A stretch of DNA of 54,207 nt, taken from the NCBI GenBank assembly GCA_015655415.1, contig JAATFB010000075.1, positions 1 to 54,207 on the forward strand. Direction: 5' to 3'. Under the pieces are notes generated by a model that saw only the letters and a program-made list of their open reading frames with translations, searched no databases and was not told the origin of the DNA. A program made the translations under genes and the position numbers. Below are positions 17,682-25,121 of the stretch, one piece after another (positions within the stretch are counted from its first letter, which is position 1; every line of letters starts with the position of its first letter). The DNA comes from Actinomycetales bacterium (lineage in GTDB: Bacteria; Actinomycetota; Actinomycetes; Actinomycetales; Microbacteriaceae).

Positions 17682-18743
17682 TTACCTCCCCGACCGGCTG
17701 TTGAGGTCGTGCGACAGCTCCAAGAACCCGCCGATGAATCCCACTCCCCAACTGATGTGGATGGCCGGCACGACGACGATGAATCGCAGCATAGCGGCGA
17801 ACCCGTCTCGGGACCCGATCGTCGCGGCAGCCGCGAGCACGAACGCCAGGTAGAGCACTGGAAGGCCGAACGCGATGGTGAGCCATGCCATCGGGAGAGA
17901 GACGATCAGCCCGACCACACCGAGCAGGCCCAGGATGATCGAGGCGACCAGCAGCACGACCAGCACGGGAGGGACGAAGTAGCGCAGGGAGTTCGCGGAC
18001 GGGAACCGTCGCACGAGCTCGCCACGCCACATGCCGGTGGCGAAGAACTGATTGATCAGGGAGCGGATGCTCGACCGCGGCTGATACGTCACCACCAGCC
18101 GCGGCGTGAACCACACCGTGCCGCCGGCGGCCCGCAGACGACGATTCAGCTCCCAATCCTGGCCGCGGCGCACCCCCTCGTCGAACAGTCCGACGGCCTC
18201 GAGACGGTCACGTCGGAACGAGCCGAGGTACGCGGTCTGCGCCTGTCCCTCCTTGCCGCCCACGTGGTGCTGGGTTCCGCCCAGCCCGATGCGGGAGCGG
18301 TAGGCGCGCGCGACGGCCTTCTCGAACGGCGTCGTCCCCCGCGCGTCCATCAGCCCGCCCACGTTGTCGGCGCCGGTGCGCTGCAGGGTCTCGACGGCGA
18401 TCCGTGTGTACTCCGGCGGCAGAAGCGAGTGCGCGTCGACGCGGATCACGATGGGATACGAGGATGCACGTATCGCCGCGTTCAGCCCGGCCGACGTCGA
18501 CGCGGCCGGGTTCGGCACGACTCGCACGTTCGAGTGCTCGCGTGCCAGCTCGGCGACCACCTCCTCGGTGCCGTCGGTGCTCGGTCCAACGGCGAGAGTG
18601 ATGTCGTACTGACCCCCGTAGTCCTGAGCGAGCAGACGCTCGACCGCACCGCGCACATATGGCGCCTCGTTGAGCACCGGCATCACGTAAGAGACGCCCG
18701 GCAAGGCCCCGTCACGGGCGCTCATACTGGTGGATTCGCCCAT
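17682..18743 (-). CDS. Membrane-bound GT2 glycosyltransferase (ExoA-like)
   Basis: 353 residues. The catalytic N-terminal domain shows VSYVMPVLNEAPYV, GPSTDGTEEV, AGLNAAI, then VIRVDAHSLLPPEY with the DxD-type site, GTQHHVGG and RRGQDWELNRRL. Three to four membrane helices form the C-terminal third. This is the ExoA-type architecture used in exopolysaccharide synthesis. It is the first gene of the minus-strand set. TAGGCT at 18776-18771 would give a leader of about 20 bases. An in-frame ATG a few codons in (MSARDG) is an alternative start. Confidence 0.9.
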   Translation of the reverse strand: MGESTSMSARDGALPGVSYVMPVLNEAPYVRGAVERLLAQDYGGQYDITLAVGPSTDGTEEVVAELAREHSNVRVVPNPAASTSAGLNAAIRASSYPIVIRVDAHSLLPPEYTRIAVETLQRTGADNVGGLMDARGTTPFEKAVARAYRSRIGLGGTQHHVGGKEGQAQTAYLGSFRRDRLEAVGLFDEGVRRGQDWELNRRLRAAGGTVWFTPRLVVTYQPRSSIRSLINQFFATGMWRGELVRRFPSANSLRYFVPPVLVVLLVASIILGLLGVVGLIVSLPMAWLTIAFGLPVLYLAFVLAAAATIGSRDGFAAMLRFIVVVPAIHISWGVGFIGGFLELSHDLNSRSGR

Positions 18744-18770
18744 CTCATCCGCTCGTCGAACCGTCGGCTC

Positions 18771-18776
18771 AGCCTA
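18771..18776 (-). promoter_or_regulatory. -10 box of the ExoA-like operon
   Basis: TAGGCT on the minus strand, 27 bases before the ATG at 18743. Transcription would start near 18764 and leave a short leader. Confidence 0.45.
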
Positions 18777-18882
18777 TCAGTGCGCAGGACGCGCCCTCCC
18801 GGGCGCACTAGCGCCGCCGACGGGGCCGGCGGATCGGCCCGTTCGTCGGCGGCGCGACGCCAGCGCGAGCCGGGGAGCGTGC

Positions 18883-20559
18883 TCAGTCGTCGGGGAGCGT
18901 GCCCAGTGTCACGTCCGCCTGGTGAGCCTGCCCGTCGCGCTGGTACACGACGGTCGCCTTGCTGCCACCGGGGAGCGCGCGAACCTGGGCGGTGAGGTCG
19001 GTCGCGTTGGTGATGGGTTTGCCGTTGAAGTTGGTGACGATGTCGCCGGCCTTCAGTCCCGCGTTCGCCGCCGCGCCTCCCGAGCTGACGGACTTGATCA
19101 GCGCTCCGACGGTCGTCGCGTTGGCGTCGGAGGTCGAGTCGGCAACGGTCGCGCCGAGCAGGCCGCTGGTCGCCTTGCCGTTCTTGATGATGTCGTCGGC
19201 GACGCGCTGCGCCACGTTCGACGGGATCGCGAAGCCGACGCCGATGCTCCCGGTCTGGTCCCCCGAGTTGGAGGAGCCTGCGCTGGCGATCGCGACGTTG
19301 ACGCCGATCACCTGGCCCTTGCCGTTGAGCAGGGGACCGCCGGAGTTGCCAGGGTTGATCGCGGCATCCGTCTGGATCACCGGAAGCGAGATGGTGCTCT
19401 GCGCGGACGACTGACCACTGTTCCCGCCGTTCTGGTCGAAGTTCCAGAAGTTGAACGGGCTGTTGTCTCCGTTGTCGCCGTTGTCCTGCTGATCCTGCTT
19501 CGGCGCCGCGGACGAGGCGATCTGGATGCTGCGGTTGAGCGAGCTGACGATGCCGTTCGTCACGGTGCCGGAGAGGCCGAGCGGCGCTCCGATCGCGATC
19601 GTCTGGTCGCCCACGTTGACCTTGTCGGAGTTCGCGAACGTGGCCGGCGTAAGCCCGCTCGCGCTCTGCAGCTTGATGACCGCCAGGTCGAGCACCGGAT
19701 CGGTTCCGACCACCTTGGCCTTGTAGATCTTGCCGTCGTTGGTGACGACGGAGATCGCCGGGTCGCCGGTCTCGCCGTCGAGCGTGACCACATGGGTGTT
19801 GGTGAGCACGTAACCGTCGTCGCTCAGGATGACGCCGGATCCGGTGCCGGCCTCCTGGCCGCCCGTCACGTTGATCGTGACGACGCTCGAGCTCACCTTC
19901 GACGCCACCGCGGTGACGTTGGTCGCGGTCTGCGGGTCGTTCACGGTGATGTTGGTGGCACCAGTTGAGGTGACGGTCTTGCCGCCGTTCGAGTTGGCCG
20001 CGTAGATTCCCACGACGCCGGCGCCGACACCCCCACCCAGTAGGCCCGCGAGCACGAAGCCGGTGATGATGAGCCCGGCCCGGTTTCCCTTGCCCTTGTC
20101 GTCCTTCGCTGCCGCGGATCCGTGGCCGACGTGCCCGGGCTGCGCGTACGGCTCCTGATCGGGGTAGGCCGGCTGCCCGAACGCGCCCTGCCGCGCCGTG
20201 CCCTGTTGCGCGGCGTAGTGGTACTGGCTGGGCTGGCCGTAACCGGCTGCGCCGTACGGCTGCCCGCCCTGCTGGGAGGCGTACGGATTGTGCGTGCCCT
20301 GGAGCGGCTGCGAGGGCGCCGGATACTCCTGTTGACCCGAAGGGCCCTGGGCCGCCTGCCCGTACGGGGGCAGGGTCTCCGTCGGCTGCGTCTGGCCCGG
20401 TTGCTGAGCCGACGGCTGCTCCGTGGTGGGGGCGTCGGCTCGGTCGGGGGCGTCCACCGGCTCCCTGGCGGAGTCGGCATCGGCGACCGAGTCCTGCGCG
20501 GCCGGCTGCTGCGGTGCGGTCTCCGGGTCTTCCGCGGGGTCCTTCGGTGTGTCGGTCAT
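18883..20559 (-). CDS. HtrA/DegP-like membrane-anchored serine protease with PDZ domain
   Basis: 558 residues. Residues 1-155 are cytoplasmic, disordered and rich in Gln, Pro, Tyr and Gly. One membrane helix (LIITGFVLAGLLGGGVGAGVV) follows, then an exported trypsin-like domain with the triad in TNTHVV, DLAVIKL and NPGNSGGP, and a C-terminal PDZ domain (GAAANAGLKAGDIV). A low-complexity Asp/Asn/Gln insert sits inside the protease domain, before the Ser block. The ATG has AAGGAG 8-9 bases upstream; a TTG six codons earlier is less likely. A CATAAT box lies at 20612-20617 (minus). Expected role: envelope protein quality control. Confidence 0.95.
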   Translation of the reverse strand: MTDTPKDPAEDPETAPQQPAAQDSVADADSAREPVDAPDRADAPTTEQPSAQQPGQTQPTETLPPYGQAAQGPSGQQEYPAPSQPLQGTHNPYASQQGGQPYGAAGYGQPSQYHYAAQQGTARQGAFGQPAYPDQEPYAQPGHVGHGSAAAKDDKGKGNRAGLIITGFVLAGLLGGGVGAGVVGIYAANSNGGKTVTSTGATNITVNDPQTATNVTAVASKVSSSVVTINVTGGQEAGTGSGVILSDDGYVLTNTHVVTLDGETGDPAISVVTNDGKIYKAKVVGTDPVLDLAVIKLQSASGLTPATFANSDKVNVGDQTIAIGAPLGLSGTVTNGIVSSLNRSIQIASSAAPKQDQQDNGDNGDNSPFNFWNFDQNGGNSGQSSAQSTISLPVIQTDAAINPGNSGGPLLNGKGQVIGVNVAIASAGSSNSGDQTGSIGVGFAIPSNVAQRVADDIIKNGKATSGLLGATVADSTSDANATTVGALIKSVSSGGAAANAGLKAGDIVTNFNGKPITNATDLTAQVRALPGGSKATVVYQRDGQAHQADVTLGTLPDD

Positions 20560-20611
20560 CTGTCGCGCTCCTTCCAAGCACTACAAGCATCAGCCGTCAT
20601 GCTGGGTGTGG

Positions 20612-20617
20612 ATTATG
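20612..20617 (-). promoter_or_regulatory. -10 box of the HtrA gene
   Basis: CATAAT on the minus strand, giving a leader of about 45 bases that contains the AAGGAG site. No clear -35 is visible. Confidence 0.45.
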
Positions 20618-20730
20618 GGCAATCTGTGAACGGACTAGAACAATCCCATGGGACTGTCATGACGAGCGTCCGCGCCGGCCGAGGGCCGATGCGTCCGCGT
20701 CATCCATCGCGCCCGATGTCGTTGCCGGCC

Positions 20731-21495
20731 TCAGCACCCCGGACCGCGAGGATCGAGCCGGCAGTCACGCCCCACGAGAACGGTGTTCGCGTCTGACGCG
20801 ACGATGGTGAACGCCGGCGTCGGCAGGCTCAGCGTACCCGCCACGCCGTGCCATGGCCCCGCCCCGATGCGGTACTGGGCCGAGTAGGCGACCGCCAGGC
20901 TCACCGCGTAGCTTCCCGGTGCGGTGTAGACGTGGCTCGTCGGCGTGGCGCCGAACTCGGGCACGTCCAACGCCTTCCACGTGCGCCCACCGGTGGCGGT
21001 GACGGCACGGATGCCGTCGCCGTAGTCCCAGCGGAACGATCTCGGCGTGAAGCGCACCTCGGCCGTCTGTCCCAGCAGGCTCCCGGATGCCGTATGCTCG
21101 GCGGCGTCCGAGACGAAGTTGGTGTCCAGGCCAACGACAGTCCAACCGTTCGGTTCGCTCCTGACCCCGGGCGCGGCCGGGTAGAACGCGGCGAGGTCGG
21201 AGATCGCCAGATCGGGGAGCTCCAGCGTTCCGACGAGCGTGCACGTGACGCCGCCGCTGCAGGCCGCCGTCTCGGGAGCAGCTGACGAACCGCCCCCGTC
21301 TCCTGCGTCGCCGGAACCCGCCTCGGCCCCAACCTCCACGTGATCGCCCGCGATGGTGCCCGAGGAGCACCCACCCCAGCCCTGCGCGGCGGTCGAACAG
21401 TCTTCATCGGCCGCTTCCGACGCCCATGGCACGAAACCGACAGCGATAACGAGACCGAACACCGCTACTGCCGGCAGAAGTCTTCGCCTAGCCAT
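20731..21495 (-). CDS. Secreted PKD-domain protein
   Basis: 254 residues with a signal peptide (MARRRLLPAVAVFGLVIAVG, cleavage probably after ASEA). A Gly/Ser/Ala-rich segment follows, then a PKD-like beta-sandwich recognisable from FRWDYGDG and SHVYTAPGSYAVSLAV. Cysteines occur in pairs (C33/C43, C79/C86 by approximate count, and two near the C-terminus), fitting an extracytoplasmic protein. Its start lies 31 bases inside the end of the lipoprotein gene, so the two are coupled. I infer a surface-bound partner of that lipoprotein; no enzymatic function is visible. Confidence 0.8.
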   Translation of the reverse strand: MARRRLLPAVAVFGLVIAVGFVPWASEAADEDCSTAAQGWGGCSSGTIAGDHVEVGAEAGSGDAGDGGGSSAAPETAACSGGVTCTLVGTLELPDLAISDLAAFYPAAPGVRSEPNGWTVVGLDTNFVSDAAEHTASGSLLGQTAEVRFTPRSFRWDYGDGIRAVTATGGRTWKALDVPEFGATPTSHVYTAPGSYAVSLAVAYSAQYRIGAGPWHGVAGTLSLPTPAFTIVASDANTVLVGRDCRLDPRGPGC

Positions 21496-22010
21496 TTCAC
21501 GCTCTCGGCAATTCTCAAGTTCGACTTCGCCCCCACGAATGTGATGGTCAGGGGCAGCACATCGGTCCGGTCAGGAGGCGTAATGTCACGGTCCGATGCA
21601 TCCAGCAATCGCACGTCCGATACGTCGGAACACAGGTAGACCTGCAAGCGATAGTTGTCGTAGTGGCCGATTCGCAGATCGGAAAACTTGCTGTACCCGT
21701 CGGTATGCGCACCTTTCTGCTCAAGTTGCTTGAAATCGGAAACAAGTTTTCTCAGTTCCGAGTCAGTCACGTATGCCCTGATTCGCTCGGGGTTCTTCCC
21801 TCCGTCGTGCGAGATCGTGTCGGACATCTTGAGGTACGCCGCATATGCCTTTGTCGCCGCCTGCAATGCCTCATCGTCGGACGCGAAGAGCGGGGTGTGC
21901 GCTGCCGTGCGCGTCGGCGTGGGATGGGGTGAGCTCGACGTGCACGCGGCGAGGGCGACCGCCAGGAGCGCGGCGAGGGCCGCGGCGATCATCCGTCGTC
22001 GCAGAGGCAT
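21465..22010 (-). CDS. Lipoprotein of unknown function
   Basis: 181 residues. The N-terminus is basic and hydrophobic, ending in a lipobox LAAC, so it should be diacylated and anchored outside the membrane. The mature domain has helical and beta segments with one pair of cysteines (CSD and DFCRQ) and no recognised catalytic motif. The ATG at 22010 is fixed by a TACGGT box 7 bases upstream. It is co-transcribed with the PKD protein and divergent from the aminotransferase gene. Confidence 0.82.
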   Translation of the reverse strand: MPLRRRMIAAALAALLAVALAACTSSSPHPTPTRTAAHTPLFASDDEALQAATKAYAAYLKMSDTISHDGGKNPERIRAYVTDSELRKLVSDFKQLEQKGAHTDGYSKFSDLRIGHYDNYRLQVYLCSDVSDVRLLDASDRDITPPDRTDVLPLTITFVGAKSNLRIAESVKWLGEDFCRQ

Positions 22011-22017
22011 GGCCACC

Positions 22018-22023
22018 ACCGTA
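22018..22023 (-). promoter_or_regulatory. -10 box of the lipoprotein gene (leaderless)
   Basis: TACGGT on the minus strand, 7 bases before the ATG at 22010. It decides the start of the lipoprotein. Confidence 0.6.
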
Positions 22024-22124
22024 GAGCACGCCGTGAGACCGGAGCCTCGGTTGTCCACAGCCTGCCGCGGGGAACCATTTGCACCGTCGCGACGATCCCG
22101 CGAGGGGATGCTGCGTCGCCGCGC

Positions 22125-22130
22125 TACCGT
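22125..22130 (+). promoter_or_regulatory. -10 box of the aminotransferase gene
   Basis: TACCGT, giving a leader of about 22 bases that carries the GGAGG site. One of the few clearly leadered promoters here. Confidence 0.45.
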
Positions 22131-22158
22131 GAGTGAACGAGAACGATACGGAGGCGCA

Positions 22159-23358
22159 ATGACGACGCTGGTCCCCGGACCATGGCAGCAAGCGGCGCGA
22201 GGTGCCGGGCTGCTCGGCGACGACGGTACGGTCTCCGCGACGATCTTTGCCGAGATGAGTGCATTGGCTACTCGCACGGGGGCGATCAACCTCGGCCAGG
22301 GGTTTCCCGACGAGGACGGGCCGACCGAGGTTCTGGATGCCGCGATTCGGAGCATCCGTGACGGCGTGAACCAGTACCCACCCGGAACCGGCATGCCCGT
22401 GCTGCGCGAGGCGATCGCTGAGCACCAGAACCGCTTCTACGGTCTCGCGGTCGACCCCGATCGGGAGGTTCTCGTGACCGCCGGCGCCACCGAGGCACTG
22501 GCGGCGACCCTGCTCGCCCTGGTCGAGGACGGCGACGAGGTGGTCACGTTCGAGCCGTTCTACGACGCATACGGTGCGACGATCGCACTCGCCGGCGGCA
22601 CGCACCGAACCGTGCCCCTGCGCGCACCGGACTTCGAGCCGGACCTCGACGAGCTCCGCGCCGCGGTGACCGACCGCACCAGGGTCATCCTCGTCAACGA
22701 TCCGCACAACCCGACCGGTGCGGTGCTCGGGCGCGAGACGCTCCAGACCATCGTCGATCTCGCCCACGAGCACGACGCGATCATCGTCACGGACGAGGTG
22801 TACGAGCATCTCACCTTCGACCGCCCGCACCTCCCGATCGCGACCATCCCGGGAGCACGCGACCGTACCGTGACGATCTCATCGGGCGGCAAGACGTTCA
22901 GCACGACCGGGTGGAAGGTCGGCTGGGCGATAGCGCCTCCCGCCCTCATCACGGCCATCACCGCGGTCAAGCAGTTCCTCACCTATGTCAACGGCGCACC
23001 GTTCCAGCCGGCGATCGCGGCCGGCCTGCGGATGCCCGACAGCTTCTTCTCGGAGATCGCGGCGACGCTCGCTGCGAAACGCGATCTGCTCTCGGCGGGC
23101 CTGGAGAAAGCCGGATTCGACGTGTTCGCATCACACGGGTCGTACTTCGTCGTCGCGGATGCCGCACCGCTCGGCTATACCGACGCGGTCGCACTCTGCC
23201 GCGAACTCCCCGCGCTCGCCGGGGTGGTCGGCGTGCCGATCACGGCGTTCTGCGGTACGCGATTGCGCGTCGAGGCCGGATCCCTCGTGCGCTTCGCATT
23301 CTGCAAACGCGTCGCCGTGCTTGAACGGGCCGCCGCACAGCTGGCGCGGCTCGGCTGA
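22159..23358 (+). CDS. PLP-dependent aminotransferase, class I/II (methionine/kynurenine or DapC-like)
   Basis: 399 residues, fold type I. Features: INLGQGFPDEDGP and QYPPGTGMPVLREAIA at the N-terminus, TAGATEAL, NDPHNPTGAV, TDEVYEHL, and SSGGKTFSTTGWKVGW, where the Lys binds PLP. This pattern is shared by methionine aminotransferases, kynurenine-oxoglutarate transaminases and actinobacterial N-succinyldiaminopimelate aminotransferases. Substrate cannot be fixed from sequence. The ATG has GGAGG five bases upstream. It converges on a nitrilase-family gene; pairing of such aminotransferases with an omega-amidase-type hydrolase is a known theme in methionine salvage. Confidence 0.92.
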   Translation: MTTLVPGPWQQAARGAGLLGDDGTVSATIFAEMSALATRTGAINLGQGFPDEDGPTEVLDAAIRSIRDGVNQYPPGTGMPVLREAIAEHQNRFYGLAVDPDREVLVTAGATEALAATLLALVEDGDEVVTFEPFYDAYGATIALAGGTHRTVPLRAPDFEPDLDELRAAVTDRTRVILVNDPHNPTGAVLGRETLQTIVDLAHEHDAIIVTDEVYEHLTFDRPHLPIATIPGARDRTVTISSGGKTFSTTGWKVGWAIAPPALITAITAVKQFLTYVNGAPFQPAIAAGLRMPDSFFSEIAATLAAKRDLLSAGLEKAGFDVFASHGSYFVVADAAPLGYTDAVALCRELPALAGVVGVPITAFCGTRLRVEAGSLVRFAFCKRVAVLERAAAQLARLG

Positions 23359-23755
23359 AGGCGCGGCTGGGCTGACTCGCCGTCGCCGCGACGGAGGCCG
23401 CCGCGCGTGTCCGGTCGCTCCGCTCGACGTACGCCCTCCCCTCCCGTGCGTCTCGACGCATCCGCTCCCTGCCGCCGTCGTTTCCGGTGGGCCCAATCCG
23501 GTGTCGGCATCCTCGCCGGCGACGATTGTCCCCGGCGACGATTGTCCCAGGCGGCGACGGCGTCTCGTCCAGGATCAGAGATTTCACCGTGCGCTTCATG
23601 AAGACACAGATCTCTATGAAGCGGGCGGTGAAAAACGAAGCGGGCGGTACGACGAGGTGCGGAGGCGCGGCGGGGCAAGGCAGGGCGATGAGACAGGGGA
23701 CGAAGGCGATACAGGGGACGAAGGCGATACAGGGCAGGCGGCGAGATCGCGGCCG
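23359..23755. repeat. Intergenic region with several short direct repeats
   Basis: 397 bp between convergent genes, with no gene seen. It holds a 16-bp tandem duplication around CGACGATTGTC (23516-23548), a CTTCATGAAG palindrome (23594-23603) with a matching ATGAAG arm at 23616-23621, and an 18-bp tandem repeat of ACAGGGGACGAAGGCGAT-type units (23691-23740, about 2.5 copies). The last repeat stops just before the end of the nitrilase-family gene. Confidence 0.6.
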
Positions 23756-24634
23756 TCAGGCCTTCGGCACGACGGCGTAGCGACGCAGCCGCAGGGCGGG
23801 GTTGAGCTCCCGCACCTCGTCGATCCGCTCCCTCGCGATCGGTGCGACGGCAAGCCCGTGACATTCGCCCGCATCCGCCAGCACGACGCCCATCGGGTCG
23901 ACGATCATGCTGCAGCCGACGCCGATCGGACCCACGTGGTCCGCCGCGGCGACGAAGATCGTGTTCTCGATCGCTCGCGCGGTCACGAGCGTTCGCCAGT
24001 GGTGCTCCTTGAGCGGTCCGTGCACCCATTCGCTGGGGACGACGACGATGTCGGCGCCCGCGTCGACGATGCTCCGGGTGACCTCAGGGAACCGAAGGTC
24101 GTAGCAGGTCTGGAGGCCAACCGCGAGACCGTGCACGACGAAGAGCTGCGGCGGCCGGAGGTCGCCGGCCAGCACGACATCCGACTCGCGGGAGCCGAAC
24201 GCGTCGTAGAGATGCTGCTTCCGGTACACCGCGAGGATGCCGTCGTCCGGGCCGACCGCCACCACGGTGTTCGAGAACCTGTCTCCCGCTTCCGTACGCT
24301 CCGCGAGACCCGCGACGATCGTCGCCCCCGTCTCCGCGGCGAGCCTCACGAGTGCGTCGGTGAACGGACCTCTCAGCGGTTCGGCGTGATCCAGGAATCG
24401 TGAGTCGACCGGGTCGACGAAGAACGAGGCGTATTCGGGGAACACGACGAGCCCGGCCCCGCGAGCGACGCCGGCACGGGTGAGCTCGACGATCGACTCC
24501 ACGTTCGCACGCTCGTCGGCCGACGGCGCAAACTGCGCGACCGCGACCACAAGGTCGGCCACGGGGCGCGCAGCAGGCTCGGCCCCGCGCACCGTTCCGT
24601 CCGCAGCCGGCCCTTGGTGATTCTCGCTCGCCAT
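23756..24634 (-). CDS. Carbon-nitrogen hydrolase (nitrilase superfamily amidase)
   Basis: 292 residues. The Glu-Lys-Cys triad is present: E67 in FPEYA, K139 in YRKQHLYD and C177 in QTCYDLRFPE. The last block resembles omega-amidases and deaminated-glutathione amidases (Nit1/YafV-like), which hydrolyse alpha-keto acid amides. Residues 1-27 form a short disordered extension. TAGGCT lies 7 bases before the ATG at 24634. The convergent aminotransferase makes a keto-acid amide salvage role plausible, but this is an inference. Confidence 0.92.
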   Translation of the reverse strand: MASENHQGPAADGTVRGAEPAARPVADLVVAVAQFAPSADERANVESIVELTRAGVARGAGLVVFPEYASFFVDPVDSRFLDHAEPLRGPFTDALVRLAAETGATIVAGLAERTEAGDRFSNTVVAVGPDDGILAVYRKQHLYDAFGSRESDVVLAGDLRPPQLFVVHGLAVGLQTCYDLRFPEVTRSIVDAGADIVVVPSEWVHGPLKEHHWRTLVTARAIENTIFVAAADHVGPIGVGCSMIVDPMGVVLADAGECHGLAVAPIARERIDEVRELNPALRLRRYAVVPKA

Positions 24635-24641
24635 GCCGCTC

Positions 24642-24647
24642 AGCCTA
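24642..24647 (-). promoter_or_regulatory. -10 box of the nitrilase-family gene (leaderless)
   Basis: TAGGCT on the minus strand, 7 bases before the ATG at 24634. It is back to back with the tRNA promoter. Confidence 0.6.
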
Positions 24648-24674
24648 CGATTTCACCGGCTCGCGACGCCGTGC

Positions 24675-24680
24675 TAGGCT
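24675..24680 (+). promoter_or_regulatory. -10 box of the initiator tRNA
   Basis: TAGGCT, 12 bases before the mature tRNA 5' end. TTTCAC at 24651-24656, 18 bases upstream, is a possible weak -35. Confidence 0.55.
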
Positions 24681-24692
24681 TGTGGACCGTGC

Positions 24693-24766
24693 CGCGGGGT
24701 GGAGCAGTTCGGTAGCTCGCTGGGCTCATAACCCAGAGGTCGCAGGTTCAAATCCTGTCCCCGCAA
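24693..24766 (+). tRNA. Initiator tRNA-fMet (anticodon CAT)
   Basis: Cloverleaf with acceptor CGCGGGG pairing CCCCGC, leaving the C1-A72 mismatch typical of bacterial initiator tRNA. The anticodon loop CTCATAA sits on a stem ending in GGG/CCC, the three G-C pairs recognised on the ribosomal P site. The T-arm GGTTCAAATCC is intact. The genome continues CGA after the discriminator A, so the 3' CCA is not encoded. Confidence 0.97.
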
Positions 24767-24769
24767 CGA

Positions 24770-24805
24770 AAAGAGGCCGGAAACTCACGGGTTTTCGGCC
24801 TCTTT
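24770..24805 (+). terminator. Strong rho-independent terminator after tRNA-fMet
   Basis: AAAGAGGCCG (24770-24779) pairs with CGGCCTCTTT (24796-24805). The inner GAAAC/GTTTT arms extend the stem to about 15 bp around a six-base loop, with TTT at the 3' end. Confidence 0.92.
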
Positions 24806-25121
24806 GCGTATGTGGAGATCGAGCACGTCACAGCCTGGCGCTTCCGCCGCCTGTGGAACCAGTCGCCGTGTCAGCCCTGTTCACTGCCGCCGGGTAATTC
24901 TCGCGTTGAGGAGTAGCAGCGGACAAACTCTTCGGTCGGCGCCCGAGTCGACCGCTACCGTGATGAGCTCTTACTTTCTGAGGCCTGCGCGGTTGACGCC
25001 GAGGTGAACTCGCCCATATCGAGAACCGGGTGGTCGGCCTGAATGCCGGTCCCGACGTTCCTGGCGATGGCCTCACCTGTTCTGATCGATGATCCGCTCG
25101 TGCAGCTCGTACAGTCAGATC
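24806..25121. other. Intergenic region after tRNA-fMet, no gene seen
   Basis: 316 bp. No integrase remnant and no repeat of the tRNA 3' end was seen, so there is no sign of an attachment site. A 20-codon minus-strand frame starting MGEFTSAS exists but has no support. The last bases hold the promoter of the permease gene. Confidence 0.5.
25110..25115 (+). promoter_or_regulatory. -10 box of the ArsB-like permease gene (leaderless)
   Basis: TACAGT, 6 bases before the ATG at 25122. Confidence 0.6.

Noticed and set aside
23594-23621. Terminator built on CTTCATGAAG...ATGAAG
   Set aside because: The stem is short, AT-rich and has no T-tract; it lies far from both gene ends.
24693-24766. tRNA-fMet as a mobile-element attachment site
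   Set aside because: No integrase, no repeat of the tRNA 3' end in the window, and a normal terminator follows directly.
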